Shown: piece by piece, positions 28,815 through 37,602 of the stretch
How the letters are laid out: every line of letters starts with the position of its first letter
Numbering within the stretch: the stretch's first letter is position 1
Translations under genes and position numbers: made by a program
Notes under the pieces: generated by a model
Told to the model about the DNA's origin: nothing
Seen by the model: only the letters and a program-made list of their open reading frames with translations
Databases searched by the model: none
From: CAZMVU01 sp964569295
Lineage (GTDB): Bacteria > Hydrogenedentota > Hydrogenedentia > Hydrogenedentales > JAGMZX01
Length of the DNA: 64,000 nucleotides
Assembly (NCBI GenBank): GCA_964569295.1
Contig: CAZMVU010000002.1
Coordinates: 1 to 64,000 of the forward strand
Reading direction: 5' to 3'

Positions 28815-29528
28815 ATGAAAGAGAAGGTGACGAACACACCGGCGGAAGTGCCCGAGGCAGACTTCTACGGCCGCCGGTTGGCGCAGCAGGCAGAGCTGCG
28901 TGCATGGCGTCTTAAGCAGCGCGGGGAGCTCGCCGTTCGGGCATTGCGCCGCAATGGTTTCGAGGCGCACTTTGTGGCCACCGCGGCGCAAGCCACGCAG
29001 GCCGTACTCGAGGCCATACCCGCCGGCGCCACGGTGGGCGTGGGCGGTTCGGTGACCGTGCGCCAATTGGGGGTGGTGCAGGCATTGGGCGATGCGGGTC
29101 ACACCCTTTATGATCACTGGGCGCCGGGCCTCAGTAAAGAAGCTGTTTTCGGCATCCGCCGCGCGCAGCTCACCTGCGATGTTTTTCTCGCGAGCGTCAA
29201 TGCGCTCACGCTCGAAGGGCAACTGGTCAGCGTCGATGCTTTTGGCAACCGCACGGCCGCCATGATGTTCGGTCCACACAAGGTCGTGCTGGCCGTGGGC
29301 GCACAAAAGATTGTGCCTGACCTCGAGGCAGCCCTCGCGCGCCTGCGCGACGTGTGCGCTCCGTTGGCCCTGCGTGAAAGCGGGGCGGACCTCGCCTGCG
29401 TACAGGATGGCGTGTGCAGCCATTGCAAGTCCGAGGGCCGCCTGTGCCGGGCCACGGCAATCCTGGATTGTCAACCGCTTTGTACCGAGACCACCGTGTT
29501 TGTCATCGGTAAAGAAATTGGGTTTTAG
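28815..29528 (+). CDS. LUD-domain protein (lactate-utilization LutC/YkgG-like)
   Basis: The protein has 237 aa; GGAAAGAG precedes the ATG. The core has the glycine-rich signature GATVGVGGSVTVRQLG and VSVDAFGNRTAAMMFGP, typical of LUD-domain proteins. A C-terminal four-Cys set (C-x5-C-x2-C-x6-C in CVQDGVCSHCKSEGRLC) may hold an iron-sulfur cluster or metal. Some LUD proteins act with L-lactate oxidation, while many others have no known job. It lies 106 bases upstream of a 2-oxoacid oxidoreductase operon on the same strand, suggesting a redox link, possibly feeding pyruvate from lactate. Confidence 0.8.
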   Translation: MKEKVTNTPAEVPEADFYGRRLAQQAELRAWRLKQRGELAVRALRRNGFEAHFVATAAQATQAVLEAIPAGATVGVGGSVTVRQLGVVQALGDAGHTLYDHWAPGLSKEAVFGIRRAQLTCDVFLASVNALTLEGQLVSVDAFGNRTAAMMFGPHKVVLAVGAQKIVPDLEAALARLRDVCAPLALRESGADLACVQDGVCSHCKSEGRLCRATAILDCQPLCTETTVFVIGKEIGF

Positions 29529-29634
29529 CCGGCCGCACTTGTTTACTGTCGGGTGCGCCATGACACAAGAGGACATTCGCCCGGTTGCCGGTATGTGCCG
29601 GCGGCCGCGCCCTGTTCTCGACAGAGGAGTTGCC

Positions 29635-30252
29635 ATGCAGTCGTCTGCCGGGGTCACGAACGGTGTATTGGAAATTCGATGGCACGGGCGGGGCGGCCAG
29701 GGCGCTATTTCGTCGGCGCGCATTCTTGCGGAAGCGGCCTATCGCGGGGGGTGTCTTGGCGTGACGTCGGCGCCTTCTTTCGGCGCGGAACGCCGCGGCG
29801 CTCCCGTGACCGCCTCGACCCGCCTGTCCGAAAAGCCGCTGCGTATTTTTTCGCAAATCGAAACGCCTGATATGGTTGTGGTGCTGGATGAATCGCTGCT
29901 CACCTGTGCCAACCCGCTCGCGGGCCTTGCCGAATCGGGCATGGTGATTGTCAATAGCCGCCAGGCGCCTGATACATTGGGCTTGCCGGACGATATCGCC
30001 ATCGTTACGGCGGATGCCACGGGCGCCGCCAAGGAGGCCGGGCTCGTCGTTTCCGGTACAATTATGGTAAACACGGCCATGCTCGGTGCGGTCGTGCGTG
30101 TCGCGCCGCACGCAACCCTCGAGACCCTTTGGATGGCATTCGAGGCGTCTTTTCCGCCCGACGCGGCCCGGGTAAACTACGAAGCAGCCCGGCTTACCTA
30201 TGAACGAACGCAATGCAATGAGCGCGCGGGCGAGATGTGTTCTTGCGCCTAA
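29635..30252 (+). CDS. porG: 2-oxoacid:ferredoxin oxidoreductase, gamma subunit
   Basis: The protein has 205 aa. I chose the ATG at 29635, which follows AGAGGAG; the open frame runs far upstream but overlaps the LUD gene. It shows EIRWHGRGGQGAISSARIL, the hallmark of the gamma domain, and SFGAERRGAPVTASTRLS. The gamma subunit completes the heterotetramer that converts a 2-oxoacid, CoA and ferredoxin into acyl-CoA, CO2 and reduced ferredoxin, or the reverse. The tail is slightly longer than usual. The delta subunit follows 18 bases later. Confidence 0.92.
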   Translation: MQSSAGVTNGVLEIRWHGRGGQGAISSARILAEAAYRGGCLGVTSAPSFGAERRGAPVTASTRLSEKPLRIFSQIETPDMVVVLDESLLTCANPLAGLAESGMVIVNSRQAPDTLGLPDDIAIVTADATGAAKEAGLVVSGTIMVNTAMLGAVVRVAPHATLETLWMAFEASFPPDAARVNYEAARLTYERTQCNERAGEMCSCA

Positions 30253-30270
30253 CGTGCCGGGAGATCCCTT

Positions 30271-30564
30271 ATGGCCACACGAGACTGTCAACACAAAACG
30301 GCGACCTCGACCCCCTGCATTGGCGAGGCCGGGGAAACAGGCGCCTGGCGCAGCGAGCGGCCTGTGCTCGATTCGTCGAAATGCCTCGCCGTGAAGCAGG
30401 GCCGTCTGGTATGCATGCAATGCTGGCTGTTTTGCCCTGAGGCCGTTATCAGCCGCACGGTACCGGCCGAGGTGGATTTAACGTATTGCAAAGGGTGTGG
30501 GATTTGTGTCGAGGTATGCCCTGCCGGCGCCATCACCATGGTACCGGAACACGGCACTTCGTAA
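30271..30564 (+). CDS. porD: 2-oxoacid:ferredoxin oxidoreductase, delta (ferredoxin) subunit
   Basis: The protein has 97 aa; GGGAGATCCCTT precedes the ATG. It should carry two [4Fe-4S] clusters. The second site is standard (CKGCGICVEVCP). The first is altered: KCLAVKQGRLVCMQCWLFCP reads C-x9-C-x2-C-x3-CP where C-x2-C-x2-C-x3-CP is usual, so either the first ligand is displaced by an insertion or the set of ligands differs. It passes electrons from the TPP site to external ferredoxin. Confidence 0.88.
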   Translation: MATRDCQHKTATSTPCIGEAGETGAWRSERPVLDSSKCLAVKQGRLVCMQCWLFCPEAVISRTVPAEVDLTYCKGCGICVEVCPAGAITMVPEHGTS

Positions 30565-30601
30565 ACGAAATGAATACGGGAAACGGAGCAAAGGAGGGGC
30601 C

Positions 30602-31819
30602 GTGGGTGCACAATTAACGAGCGCTGCCATCCTGACGGGGAACCAGGCCGCCGCAGAAGCTGCGCGGTTGTGCCGGGTACAGGTGGTAGCCGCCTACCCG
30701 ATCACGCCGCAATCGTCTGTCGTTGAGACCCTCTCGAAGTTCATCGAGCAGGGGAAGCTCGATGCCGAGTTTGTCACTGTCGAGAGCGAGCACAGCGCCT
30801 TGTCCGTGTGCATCGCCGCGTCTACTGTCGGGGCGCGTGTTTTCACGGCGACCAGTGCGAACGGCCTTGCCTACATGTGCGAACAGATTCACTGGGCCGC
30901 CGGTTCACGCCTGCCCATCGTCATGGGATGCGCCAACCGCGCCATGGCCGCGCCCTGGAGCGTGCTCAATGATCAGCAGGACTCGATGTCGCAGCGCGAT
31001 ACCGGCTGGATTCAGCTTTACTGCCGGAACAACCAGGAAATACTGGATACTTTTATCCAGGCGTTCCGCATCGCCGAGACGGTGCATGTCCCCGTGATGG
31101 TGTGCTACGACGGGTATATACTCTCACACACCGTCATGCCCGTCGAGGTGCCCAGTCAGGCGCAGGTGGATGCTTTCCTTCCGCCGTACGAGCCGCACAC
31201 GCTGCTGGATCCCGCCCAGCCCCGCAACATCAATCCCGTGACCCTGGCGGACCCGCGGTTAGACGGCAACGGCATGCTCTGTCATGGGTATATGGAACTG
31301 CGCTACCTGCACCAGGAAGCGCTGCTCGAAGCGCCGGCGGCCATTGTCGAGGCGGACCGCGCCTTCGAGGCTGCCTTCGGGCGGCGTTGGGGCGGGCTCT
31401 ACTGGGCGTATCAGCTCGAGGATGCCGAGGTCGTGTTGCTGGCGGCGGGGAGTCTGGCAAGTGAAGCGACGGCCGCCGTGGATGCGTTGCGGGCCGAGGG
31501 CGTGCCTGCGGGCGTGCTCGGGCTCAGGGCTTATCGTCCCTTTCCCAAGGCCGCGCTTGTGAACGCGCTCGAGAATGCGCGCCTCGTCACGGTCTTCGAT
31601 AAGAGCCTCAGCTATGGAAATGAGGGGCCCATCTGTGGAGATCTCAAGGCGGCGCTCTATGACAGCACGCATCGCCCCGTGGTACACGGTTACATCGCGA
31701 GCTTGGGCGGCCGCGATGTGAAGGCGCGCCAACTCGCCGATGCAACCCGCGAAAGCCTGCGCTGCTTGGAAGATAACGGCGGCAACAAACCAACCGGCTG
31801 GATCAACTGCCAGATATAA
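30602..31819 (+). CDS. porA: 2-oxoacid:ferredoxin oxidoreductase, alpha subunit
   Basis: The protein has 405 aa. The start is GTG at 30602, four bases after AAAGGAGGG; an in-frame ATG further upstream overlaps the delta gene. It shows VVAAYPITPQSSVVETLSKF and the VESEHSALSVCIAAS region, both typical of the alpha subunit, and a C-terminal transketolase-like domain (VVLLAAGSLASEA; VFDKSLSYGNEGP). Residues resemble pyruvate more than 2-oxoglutarate enzymes, but the substrate is not certain. It pairs with the TPP-binding beta subunit encoded eight bases downstream. Confidence 0.9.
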   Translation: MGAQLTSAAILTGNQAAAEAARLCRVQVVAAYPITPQSSVVETLSKFIEQGKLDAEFVTVESEHSALSVCIAASTVGARVFTATSANGLAYMCEQIHWAAGSRLPIVMGCANRAMAAPWSVLNDQQDSMSQRDTGWIQLYCRNNQEILDTFIQAFRIAETVHVPVMVCYDGYILSHTVMPVEVPSQAQVDAFLPPYEPHTLLDPAQPRNINPVTLADPRLDGNGMLCHGYMELRYLHQEALLEAPAAIVEADRAFEAAFGRRWGGLYWAYQLEDAEVVLLAAGSLASEATAAVDALRAEGVPAGVLGLRAYRPFPKAALVNALENARLVTVFDKSLSYGNEGPICGDLKAALYDSTHRPVVHGYIASLGGRDVKARQLADATRESLRCLEDNGGNKPTGWINCQI

Positions 31820-31827
31820 GAGGCGCC

Positions 31828-32751
31828 ATGGCCACCAAGATTCTCGACCTTCCCGAAGAAGAGTTCATGTTCCCCGGCAACCGCGCCTGTGCGGGTTGCA
31901 GCGTGGGTATCGCATTTCGCCACATCACGAAGGCGCTCGAAGGCAAGTGCATCTTTACGGTGCCCGCGAGCTGCCTCACCGTGCTCGGCGGCATGTACCC
32001 GACATCCTCGGTCTCCGTACCCTGGATGAACACGGTCTTTCCCAGCACCGCCGCGGCCGCCTCCGGCCTCGCTGCCGGACTCAAGGCGCTGGGCAAAGGG
32101 GAGATCACCGTGGTCGCCATGGCCGGCGACGGCGGCACAGCGGACATCGGGCTGCAAGCGCTGAGCGGCGCGGCCGAGCGCAACGCGAATATCCTGTACA
32201 TTTGCTATGACAACGAGGCCTACATGAATACGGGCACCCAGCGATCGGGCTCGACGCCGCGGGGTGCACACACCACGACTACGCCCATTCTCGGCAAGCA
32301 GCAGAACCAGAAGGACATGCCGGCTATTATGGAAGCGCACGGCGTGCCCTACATTGCCACGGGATGCCCCTCGTATCCGACCGATCTGTACGACAAGGTG
32401 CGGCATGCACGCGAAATCGAGGGTACGCGTTATATGCACTTGTGTGCGCCCTGTCCCTCGGGTTGGCAGTTCCCGACCAAAGACACGGTGACCATCGGGC
32501 AACTCGCCGTCGAAACGGGGTGCGTCGTACTCTTCGAGGTTGACCACGGCCGCTTCCGCCTGACCGGGCGCAGCCGCCGTCTCGCCCAATCCGGCCGCCC
32601 GCTCACGCCGCTCAGCGACTACATCGAGCGGCAGGGGCGTTTCAAGGGGATGCCTCAGGAAATGTTGGACGCACAGCAGGAGTTTGTGAACACGCGTTGG
32701 GACAGGCTGTGCGCCCGCGACACGTCACTTACGCAAAAGACGGCCACCTAA
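31828..32751 (+). CDS. porB: 2-oxoacid:ferredoxin oxidoreductase, beta (TPP) subunit
   Basis: The protein has 307 aa. The TPP-binding signature is GDGGTADIGLQALSGA followed by YICYDNEAYMNTGTQRSG. Four Cys positions expected to hold a [4Fe-4S] cluster include the early CAGC pair and the later CPSYP region. The length fits PorB. With the three genes upstream it makes a complete four-subunit enzyme, pointing to anaerobic or microaerobic pyruvate oxidation or CO2 fixation into pyruvate. Confidence 0.92.
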   Translation: MATKILDLPEEEFMFPGNRACAGCSVGIAFRHITKALEGKCIFTVPASCLTVLGGMYPTSSVSVPWMNTVFPSTAAAASGLAAGLKALGKGEITVVAMAGDGGTADIGLQALSGAAERNANILYICYDNEAYMNTGTQRSGSTPRGAHTTTTPILGKQQNQKDMPAIMEAHGVPYIATGCPSYPTDLYDKVRHAREIEGTRYMHLCAPCPSGWQFPTKDTVTIGQLAVETGCVVLFEVDHGRFRLTGRSRRLAQSGRPLTPLSDYIERQGRFKGMPQEMLDAQQEFVNTRWDRLCARDTSLTQKTAT

Positions 32752-32783
32752 GCGGGACAAAAACCGAAGCAGGGGATTAGACC

Positions 32784-33362
32784 ATGGCAGACGCTGATCG
32801 GGTAGGAAAAAAGATTCATGCCTTGCGCGAGCAACGGGGGATGACCGTGGCCGGCCTCGCGGAGCGGAGTCAGTGTGCATCGAACATTATAGAGGAACTC
32901 GAAGCGGGGGAAATGACGCCCTCCCTCGCGCCGCTCACCAAGATTGCCCGGGGGCTTGGCGTGCATCTCGGCACTTTCATCGACACCGCGCCGCATCCGG
33001 GCCCCGTTGTGGTGCGCGCCGACGCCCGTGAGGAGGTCGCCCATTTTTCCGGTATCGGCCACGCCAGCCGCTGGGGCACCCTCGATTTCTACTCGCTCGC
33101 CGTCAATAAAGAAGGACGCCACATGGAGCCCTTCATCATCGATATCCATCCTACCGTGGAAGAAGACATTACCCTGTCCGTGCACGAAGGCGAGGAATTC
33201 ATCTACGTGTTGACCGGCCGCATCGCGGTGATCTACGGCGATGAGCAGCTTGTGCTGAACCCAGGCGACAGCGTCTACTACGACAGCACCACACCGCACG
33301 AAGTCCGCGCCGCCGGCGAGGAAGACGCGCGCATCCTGGCCGTCATCTACGCCACCTTCTGA
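32784..33362 (+). CDS. XRE-family regulator with cupin domain
   Basis: The protein has 192 aa. A helix-turn-helix fills residues ~8-62 (KIHALREQRGMTVAGLAERS; IEELEAGEMTPSLAPLTKIA). A small beta-barrel cupin lies at ~115-188 (LSVHEGEEFIYVLTGRIAVI; LNPGDSVYYDSTTPHEV). Such proteins are usually local regulators that sense a small ligand through the cupin. It starts 32 bases after the beta-subunit gene, so it is probably co-transcribed and may control the oxidoreductase operon. The ribosome site is weak. Confidence 0.88.
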   Translation: MADADRVGKKIHALREQRGMTVAGLAERSQCASNIIEELEAGEMTPSLAPLTKIARGLGVHLGTFIDTAPHPGPVVVRADAREEVAHFSGIGHASRWGTLDFYSLAVNKEGRHMEPFIIDIHPTVEEDITLSVHEGEEFIYVLTGRIAVIYGDEQLVLNPGDSVYYDSTTPHEVRAAGEEDARILAVIYATF

Positions 33363-33420
33363 GGCGGGCAGCACAACCGGCACAAGACGCGCGCGCCTGT
33401 TCTTGTCTATTGGGCCGGAT

Positions 33421-34641
33421 CTACAGGGTGAGGTTCGGGTTCTCCGGACCGAAGTGTTTCAGCATGACAATTGGGTCGGCCTTGCTGGGATTCGAGATGG
33501 TCACGCCCGCCTTGGCCGCTTCCTCAGTCACGAAGAACTCGTCATAGGTGAGCTGGCCGTAGCGGATGAGCGCCGGTGCCTCGATGTCCCACGCGCCCAT
33601 GGTGCCGTGTCCCTGCAACACGATACAGCCGTAGCACGCGCTGTCCTTGATGGTGACGCTGGCACCCGGTAACACGGTGAGCTGCTTGGCGCTGAAGGCG
33701 CTGGACTTGTAGCAAATCCACTCATCGATGTAGCCGGCGGCCTTCATCTCTTCCAACGGCTTTACCGGCTTCGGACGCATGAACCGCTTCGCCGCGAAGT
33801 TCGGGTCGACGTTGAGTTCCCAGTCGATGACATCCACCAGATAATCGAAGTCGCCCTTCTTGTCTTCCGGCGTGTCCTTCCAGAGCAATTCATCCGGCAC
33901 GATCTGGTCGCCTGTGAGCGACTGGTACATGGCGAATACGTCCGAGGCGCGTTGCGGTTCGTAGGTGCACAGACTGCCCGGCGCATGCAGCACGCCCGGC
34001 GGCACATCCCAACCCGTGCCCGGTTCGAGGCGGTAAGCGGCGGAGAGGTTCGTGATGCGGTTGTCGCCCTTCACGTAATTCTCGAGCGCCTTGCGCACCT
34101 CGTCTTTGGTGACGCCCGGCTGCAAACCGAAAAACGTATAGGGGAAATCACCGCCGTGGTTGTTGAGCTGCGTCGGGAAGAAGTAGGCTTCGGGTTTGCC
34201 GAGCTGGTCCACTTTGGCGGCGTGCGCGTCGTCGTGGTGGATGTGGTGCGGCAGGGCGCCCTTGTTGTCAAAAAACTTCGAGTACATGGGCCACCGGCCG
34301 TACCCGGTCCAGAGCCGCTCGCCGATGATGGCGCCCTTCAGCTCATCGATGACATCGCGCAGAAGAAACCGTTCCTCCTTGCCGTTGCCGTCGAACACAC
34401 AGAAGCTCAGGCCCTCGTTGGGCGAGGTAAGCGGGCCGTTGTCCGCCGGGGTGGTCGACGAAAACCACCGCTCATCAATCCCGCCGCGTTCGCCGCCCAG
34501 GGCATAGTAGTCGTCCGGGTGCAGCTTGATCCGCCGCCCCGGCACGCAGAACGACCGCGGCACCCATGCCGGGGCCAGCCGCAATACGCCTTTGCCCTGT
34601 TCGAGCGCCTGCTCCGCAATGGTCTTTACACTCACGCTCAT
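33421..34641 (-). CDS. Phosphomannose-isomerase-like cupin protein
   Basis: The protein has 406 aa. A likely metal-binding stretch LPHHIHHDDAHA lies near residue 135, and GTGWDVPPGVLHAPGSLC at ~215 looks like the second ligand region of class I mannose-6-phosphate isomerase cupins. The Trp/Phe-rich core and length fit. Enzymes of this type interconvert keto- and aldo-sugars or sugar phosphates. No membrane segment or signal is seen. It lies at the end of a minus-strand run whose other members include a Gfo/Idh oxidoreductase, which supports a role in sugar use. Catalytic activity is not proven. Confidence 0.6.
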   Translation of the reverse strand: MSVSVKTIAEQALEQGKGVLRLAPAWVPRSFCVPGRRIKLHPDDYYALGGERGGIDERWFSSTTPADNGPLTSPNEGLSFCVFDGNGKEERFLLRDVIDELKGAIIGERLWTGYGRWPMYSKFFDNKGALPHHIHHDDAHAAKVDQLGKPEAYFFPTQLNNHGGDFPYTFFGLQPGVTKDEVRKALENYVKGDNRITNLSAAYRLEPGTGWDVPPGVLHAPGSLCTYEPQRASDVFAMYQSLTGDQIVPDELLWKDTPEDKKGDFDYLVDVIDWELNVDPNFAAKRFMRPKPVKPLEEMKAAGYIDEWICYKSSAFSAKQLTVLPGASVTIKDSACYGCIVLQGHGTMGAWDIEAPALIRYGQLTYDEFFVTEEAAKAGVTISNPSKADPIVMLKHFGPENPNLTL

Positions 34642-34660
34642 GATACCTTTCCTTACGCCG

Positions 34661-35944
34661 CTAGTAGCTCACAGTTGCGATTTTGTGGTTCGTTATCTGA
34701 TGCTCTATTACCATGCTCGATACGGAAAAATCCTCCGCAAGGTCTGCGATTTCATCCAGGGACACCGTGTCACCCGTGATACGCTCTCGCAACGTATCCG
34801 CTGGGGCCAGCAATTCGGCGGCAAACGCCCGGCTTTCCTTCTGGGTATACGTAGCGCCCCGCGTCACGAGACGCGGAAAGCGCTGGGCGGTAAGACATTC
34901 GAAAAACGCTCGGGCAAAAGCAAAGCGCCTCGAGTGGGGATAGCGGCCAGAAACCGCGAATCGACCTAAATAGAATTCATCGGTCATGGTCGCGACTGCA
35001 TCGAAGACGTGTGAAGGACGCGGAATGCTCTGGGAAATGCGCCAGCCGAGTTTGTCCAAATCTTCAGACTCGAGGGGACGATTCAGCACTCCTAACTCCT
35101 GACGCACTTCACGGGCGCAACTGTACCCCACTTGCCATGGCGCGTCTGTTGTCCGATTCTTCAAGCCATGTTGAACCCGTTCCCGGAAAGGGGACAACAC
35201 TACGCTTATCTCAGGATTGTTGATGAGATCAAGCGAGTCACGAACCCAGGCCAAATCTTGTTCAAGATGCTCCCATGACGCAGAAGCGAAGAATTCTTCT
35301 TGCAGCGCATCGGGCAACTGCCTTGTGGCGTCAACTATTCTTTCATCCTGCGCTTCGTCCGTGGAAAAAGGGTCCAATCCCAATGCGCCAGCCACTTCGC
35401 AGAACATGCGTTCTTCACCTGTTAGCGCAGTGAAGCTTTCCCACTCTTCCTCGAGAAGGGTGGCATGCTCCCCATGGTTTTCCTTCAATCGAAGTACCGT
35501 CGCACGGATAAGGTTCAGCAAGGTCTCCGCGACCTCCTTTCGCGGCAACCGAGCTTCACCTGAATCAAGAAAACGCAAGTTACTATAGGGCACTGCGTAT
35601 TCTTGCCAAGAGAGCCGTATCCATTCACCCTCCGAAATAAGGGAAAGGCGCGGCAAAGCGAAGCCTTCGCCCCCGCGACACAACAGGTGGCGCTCGTCCA
35701 TTCCACGACGTCCGGCACTCTCACTTTCATGGAGTAAAGGATACCAATGTGTCAAAACCCATTCAGCCAGCGCATAAAGCGGGAAATGGATGGCGTCTCG
35801 CACAGTCATTGCCACACCATCGTGGACGCGTGTAACTACAGCTCCGTTCACCAAGATTGACAGCCGCGCCATGGTCTGCCGCAATTCTGGCGTCTTGACT
35901 CCTTCGCCCGCCTCCCAGTTGAACTCGAACTTCAGGCCGGACAT
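34661..35944 (-). CDS. ImmA/IrrE-like protein with degenerate zinc motif
   Basis: The protein has 427 aa. The C-terminal ~110 residues follow the ImmA/IrrE peptidase pattern: FAFARAFFECLT stands where FxxAHELGHxL is expected, then ESRAFAAELLAP matches the ExxANxFAAxLLMP segment, and a helical tail follows. The HExxH residues are replaced (R, A and E at the H, E and H positions), so a zinc protease seems unlikely. The N-terminal ~300 residues are unassigned and acidic-aromatic. The gene starts one base after the stop of the 128-aa gene upstream, so they are coupled. The pairing suggests a two-gene stress, toxin-antitoxin or defence module; that is inference. Confidence 0.55.
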   Translation of the reverse strand: MSGLKFEFNWEAGEGVKTPELRQTMARLSILVNGAVVTRVHDGVAMTVRDAIHFPLYALAEWVLTHWYPLLHESESAGRRGMDERHLLCRGGEGFALPRLSLISEGEWIRLSWQEYAVPYSNLRFLDSGEARLPRKEVAETLLNLIRATVLRLKENHGEHATLLEEEWESFTALTGEERMFCEVAGALGLDPFSTDEAQDERIVDATRQLPDALQEEFFASASWEHLEQDLAWVRDSLDLINNPEISVVLSPFRERVQHGLKNRTTDAPWQVGYSCAREVRQELGVLNRPLESEDLDKLGWRISQSIPRPSHVFDAVATMTDEFYLGRFAVSGRYPHSRRFAFARAFFECLTAQRFPRLVTRGATYTQKESRAFAAELLAPADTLRERITGDTVSLDEIADLAEDFSVSSMVIEHQITNHKIATVSY

Positions 35945-35945
35945 G

Positions 35946-36332
35946 TTAAATCCCTTCGGGGTACTCGCCTTCTTCGAGTGGATAACCCTTATATTCTCCA
36001 GTACCTCGGTTGATTAGTCTCGCTTCGTACACAACGTCGCCAACACGATGCCACGCGTATCTCGGAAACCGGCCTTCCCAAGGCGACCCTATGCATCCGC
36101 TGCGTATCGCTTCTTGGAGCCATTGAGTCATTTCTTCTTCCCTGCCCGCATAGACCTTGTCGCACTTCGAAGCATCGGCCCGTAGGCTCGGTCTACTACC
36201 AGCCAAAGGATATGTCTTGTGTTCTGGGCTACCCGTATAGCGAACCCCACTGGCCAGTTCACCAATGTCAACATCCTTGGGGACGGAGGTTCGCGTGCGC
36301 GCTAATGATCGCTTTCTCTTTGGACTTCGCAT
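35946..36332 (-). CDS. Small conserved protein coupled to the ImmA/IrrE-like gene
   Basis: The protein has 128 aa and starts at the ATG at 36332 after AAGGCGG. A basic N-terminus precedes a conserved-looking block: RYTGSPEHK (~32-40), a Cys-containing linker, then WLQEAIRSG, FPRYAWHRVGDVVYEARL and GEYKGYPL. The density of aromatic, Arg and Tyr residues suggests a nucleic-acid or enzyme fold, but I cannot assign a family with a known function. It directly precedes the degenerate ImmA/IrrE-like gene with one base between. From memory, similar small proteins occur beside such genes in other bacteria; this was not checked. Confidence 0.6.
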   Translation of the reverse strand: MRSPKRKRSLARTRTSVPKDVDIGELASGVRYTGSPEHKTYPLAGSRPSLRADASKCDKVYAGREEEMTQWLQEAIRSGCIGSPWEGRFPRYAWHRVGDVVYEARLINRGTGEYKGYPLEEGEYPEGI

Positions 36333-36373
36333 GCTATGTGCACCGCCTTGTGAAATTCAGTACACGCGAACTA

Positions 36374-37510
36374 TTATATCGTTTCCCAACTCCCAGATTC
36401 TGCCGACTTCAGCACCGCCTCGCACACGGCTTGCGTCTCGAGGGCGTCGCGGAAGGTGGGGTGTGCCGGGTCGCCGGAATCGAGCCCCTGAATAAAATCC
36501 GCCACGCCGTGGATAAACGAGTGCTCGAAACCGATTTGCAGGCCCGGCACCCACCAGTGGTCCATATAGGGCATGTCGCCGTCGGTGACATGGACCGAGC
36601 GCCAGCCGCGCACGATCGAGTCGTCGCGGTGATCGAAGTAGTTGAGCCGGTGCAGGTCGTGCAGGTCCCAGTGGATCGAGGCATGCTCGCCGTTAATCTC
36701 GAAGGTGTAGAGCGCTTTGTGGCCCCGGGCGTAGCGGGTGGACTCGAAGGTCGCCAGCGATCCGTTCTTGAAGCGCCCCAGAAACGCGCAGGCGTCGTCG
36801 ATCGTTACGGGCTCAACCTTGCCCTTTTCGGCGTGTTCACGCTCCTTCACGAAAATCTCGGTCATCGCGGTGACGGTGTCAATCGAACCGTTCAGCCAGA
36901 TGGCCGTATCGATGCAGTGCGCAAGGAGGTCGCCCGTCACGCCACTGCCGGCCGACGCGCCTTCGAGCCGCCAAAGGCCCGTGCCGCCCTGCGGCAGGTC
37001 CGCGGCGATCGTGTAGTCCTGGAGAAACACGGCACGGTAATGGAAGATGCGCCCCAAGCGCCCTTCGTCGATGAGCTGCTTGGCGAGGGTCACCGCGGGC
37101 ACGCGGCGGTAGTTGTACCACACCATGTTCGCCACGCCCGCCTTCTCCACCGCCTCGACCATTTCGCGCCCCTCGGCCACATCCATCGCCAGCGGTTTCT
37201 CGCACAGCACCATCTTGCCGGCTTGGGCGGCGGCAACGGCGATGTCGTGGTGGTAATTGTTGGGCGTACAGATGTCCACGGCATCGATGTCGTCTCGCGC
37301 GACCAACGCCTGCCAGTCCGTCTCAATGCGTTCATAGCCCCAGTTGTCCGCGAAGGCCTGGATGTCATCCTTGCTCCGCGCACACGCCGCCTTCAGCACC
37401 GGTTCGTAGGGTAGGTCGAAAAACTTGGGCGCCTGCCGGTAGGCGTTCGTATGCGCCCGGCCCATGAAGCCGTAACCAATCATGCCGATGTTCAGTTTCT
37501 TCTTGGTCAT
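36374..37510 (-). CDS. Gfo/Idh/MocA-family oxidoreductase
   Basis: The protein has 378 aa; GGAGGGGTC precedes the ATG. The N-terminal Rossmann domain has [17 protein letters not shown], then [11 protein letters not shown] and the CEKPLA motif (EKP) near residue 100, all typical. The C-terminal alpha/beta domain contains [13 protein letters not shown] with the likely catalytic His. Members oxidise or reduce cyclitols and sugars with NAD(P). With the TIM-barrel gene at 39740-40636, which resembles inositol and sugar epimerases, it suggests a sugar or inositol route. The toxin-antitoxin island lies between the two. Confidence 0.9.
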   Translation of the reverse strand: MTKKKLNIGMIGYGFMGRAHTNAYRQAPKFFDLPYEPVLKAACARSKDDIQAFADNWGYERIETDWQALVARDDIDAVDICTPNNYHHDIAVAAAQAGKMVLCEKPLAMDVAEGREMVEAVEKAGVANMVWYNYRRVPAVTLAKQLIDEGRLGRIFHYRAVFLQDYTIAADLPQGGTGLWRLEGASAGSGVTGDLLAHCIDTAIWLNGSIDTVTAMTEIFVKEREHAEKGKVEPVTIDDACAFLGRFKNGSLATFESTRYARGHKALYTFEINGEHASIHWDLHDLHRLNYFDHRDDSIVRGWRSVHVTDGDMPYMDHWWVPGLQIGFEHSFIHGVADFIQGLDSGDPAHPTFRDALETQAVCEAVLKSAESGSWETI

Positions 37511-37602
37511 TCGTGACCCCTCCAGTCTCTTAATTCGCTCTTCGCTTTGTGGCGGAGCTTGTCCCGTCCTACAATTCGCCTGCTTCCCGCAGAACTACCG
37601 AC

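Noticed and set aside
33363..33420. ACAAGA/TCTTGT hairpin between convergent genes
   Set aside because: The stem is only six base pairs with a 13-base loop and no T tract.
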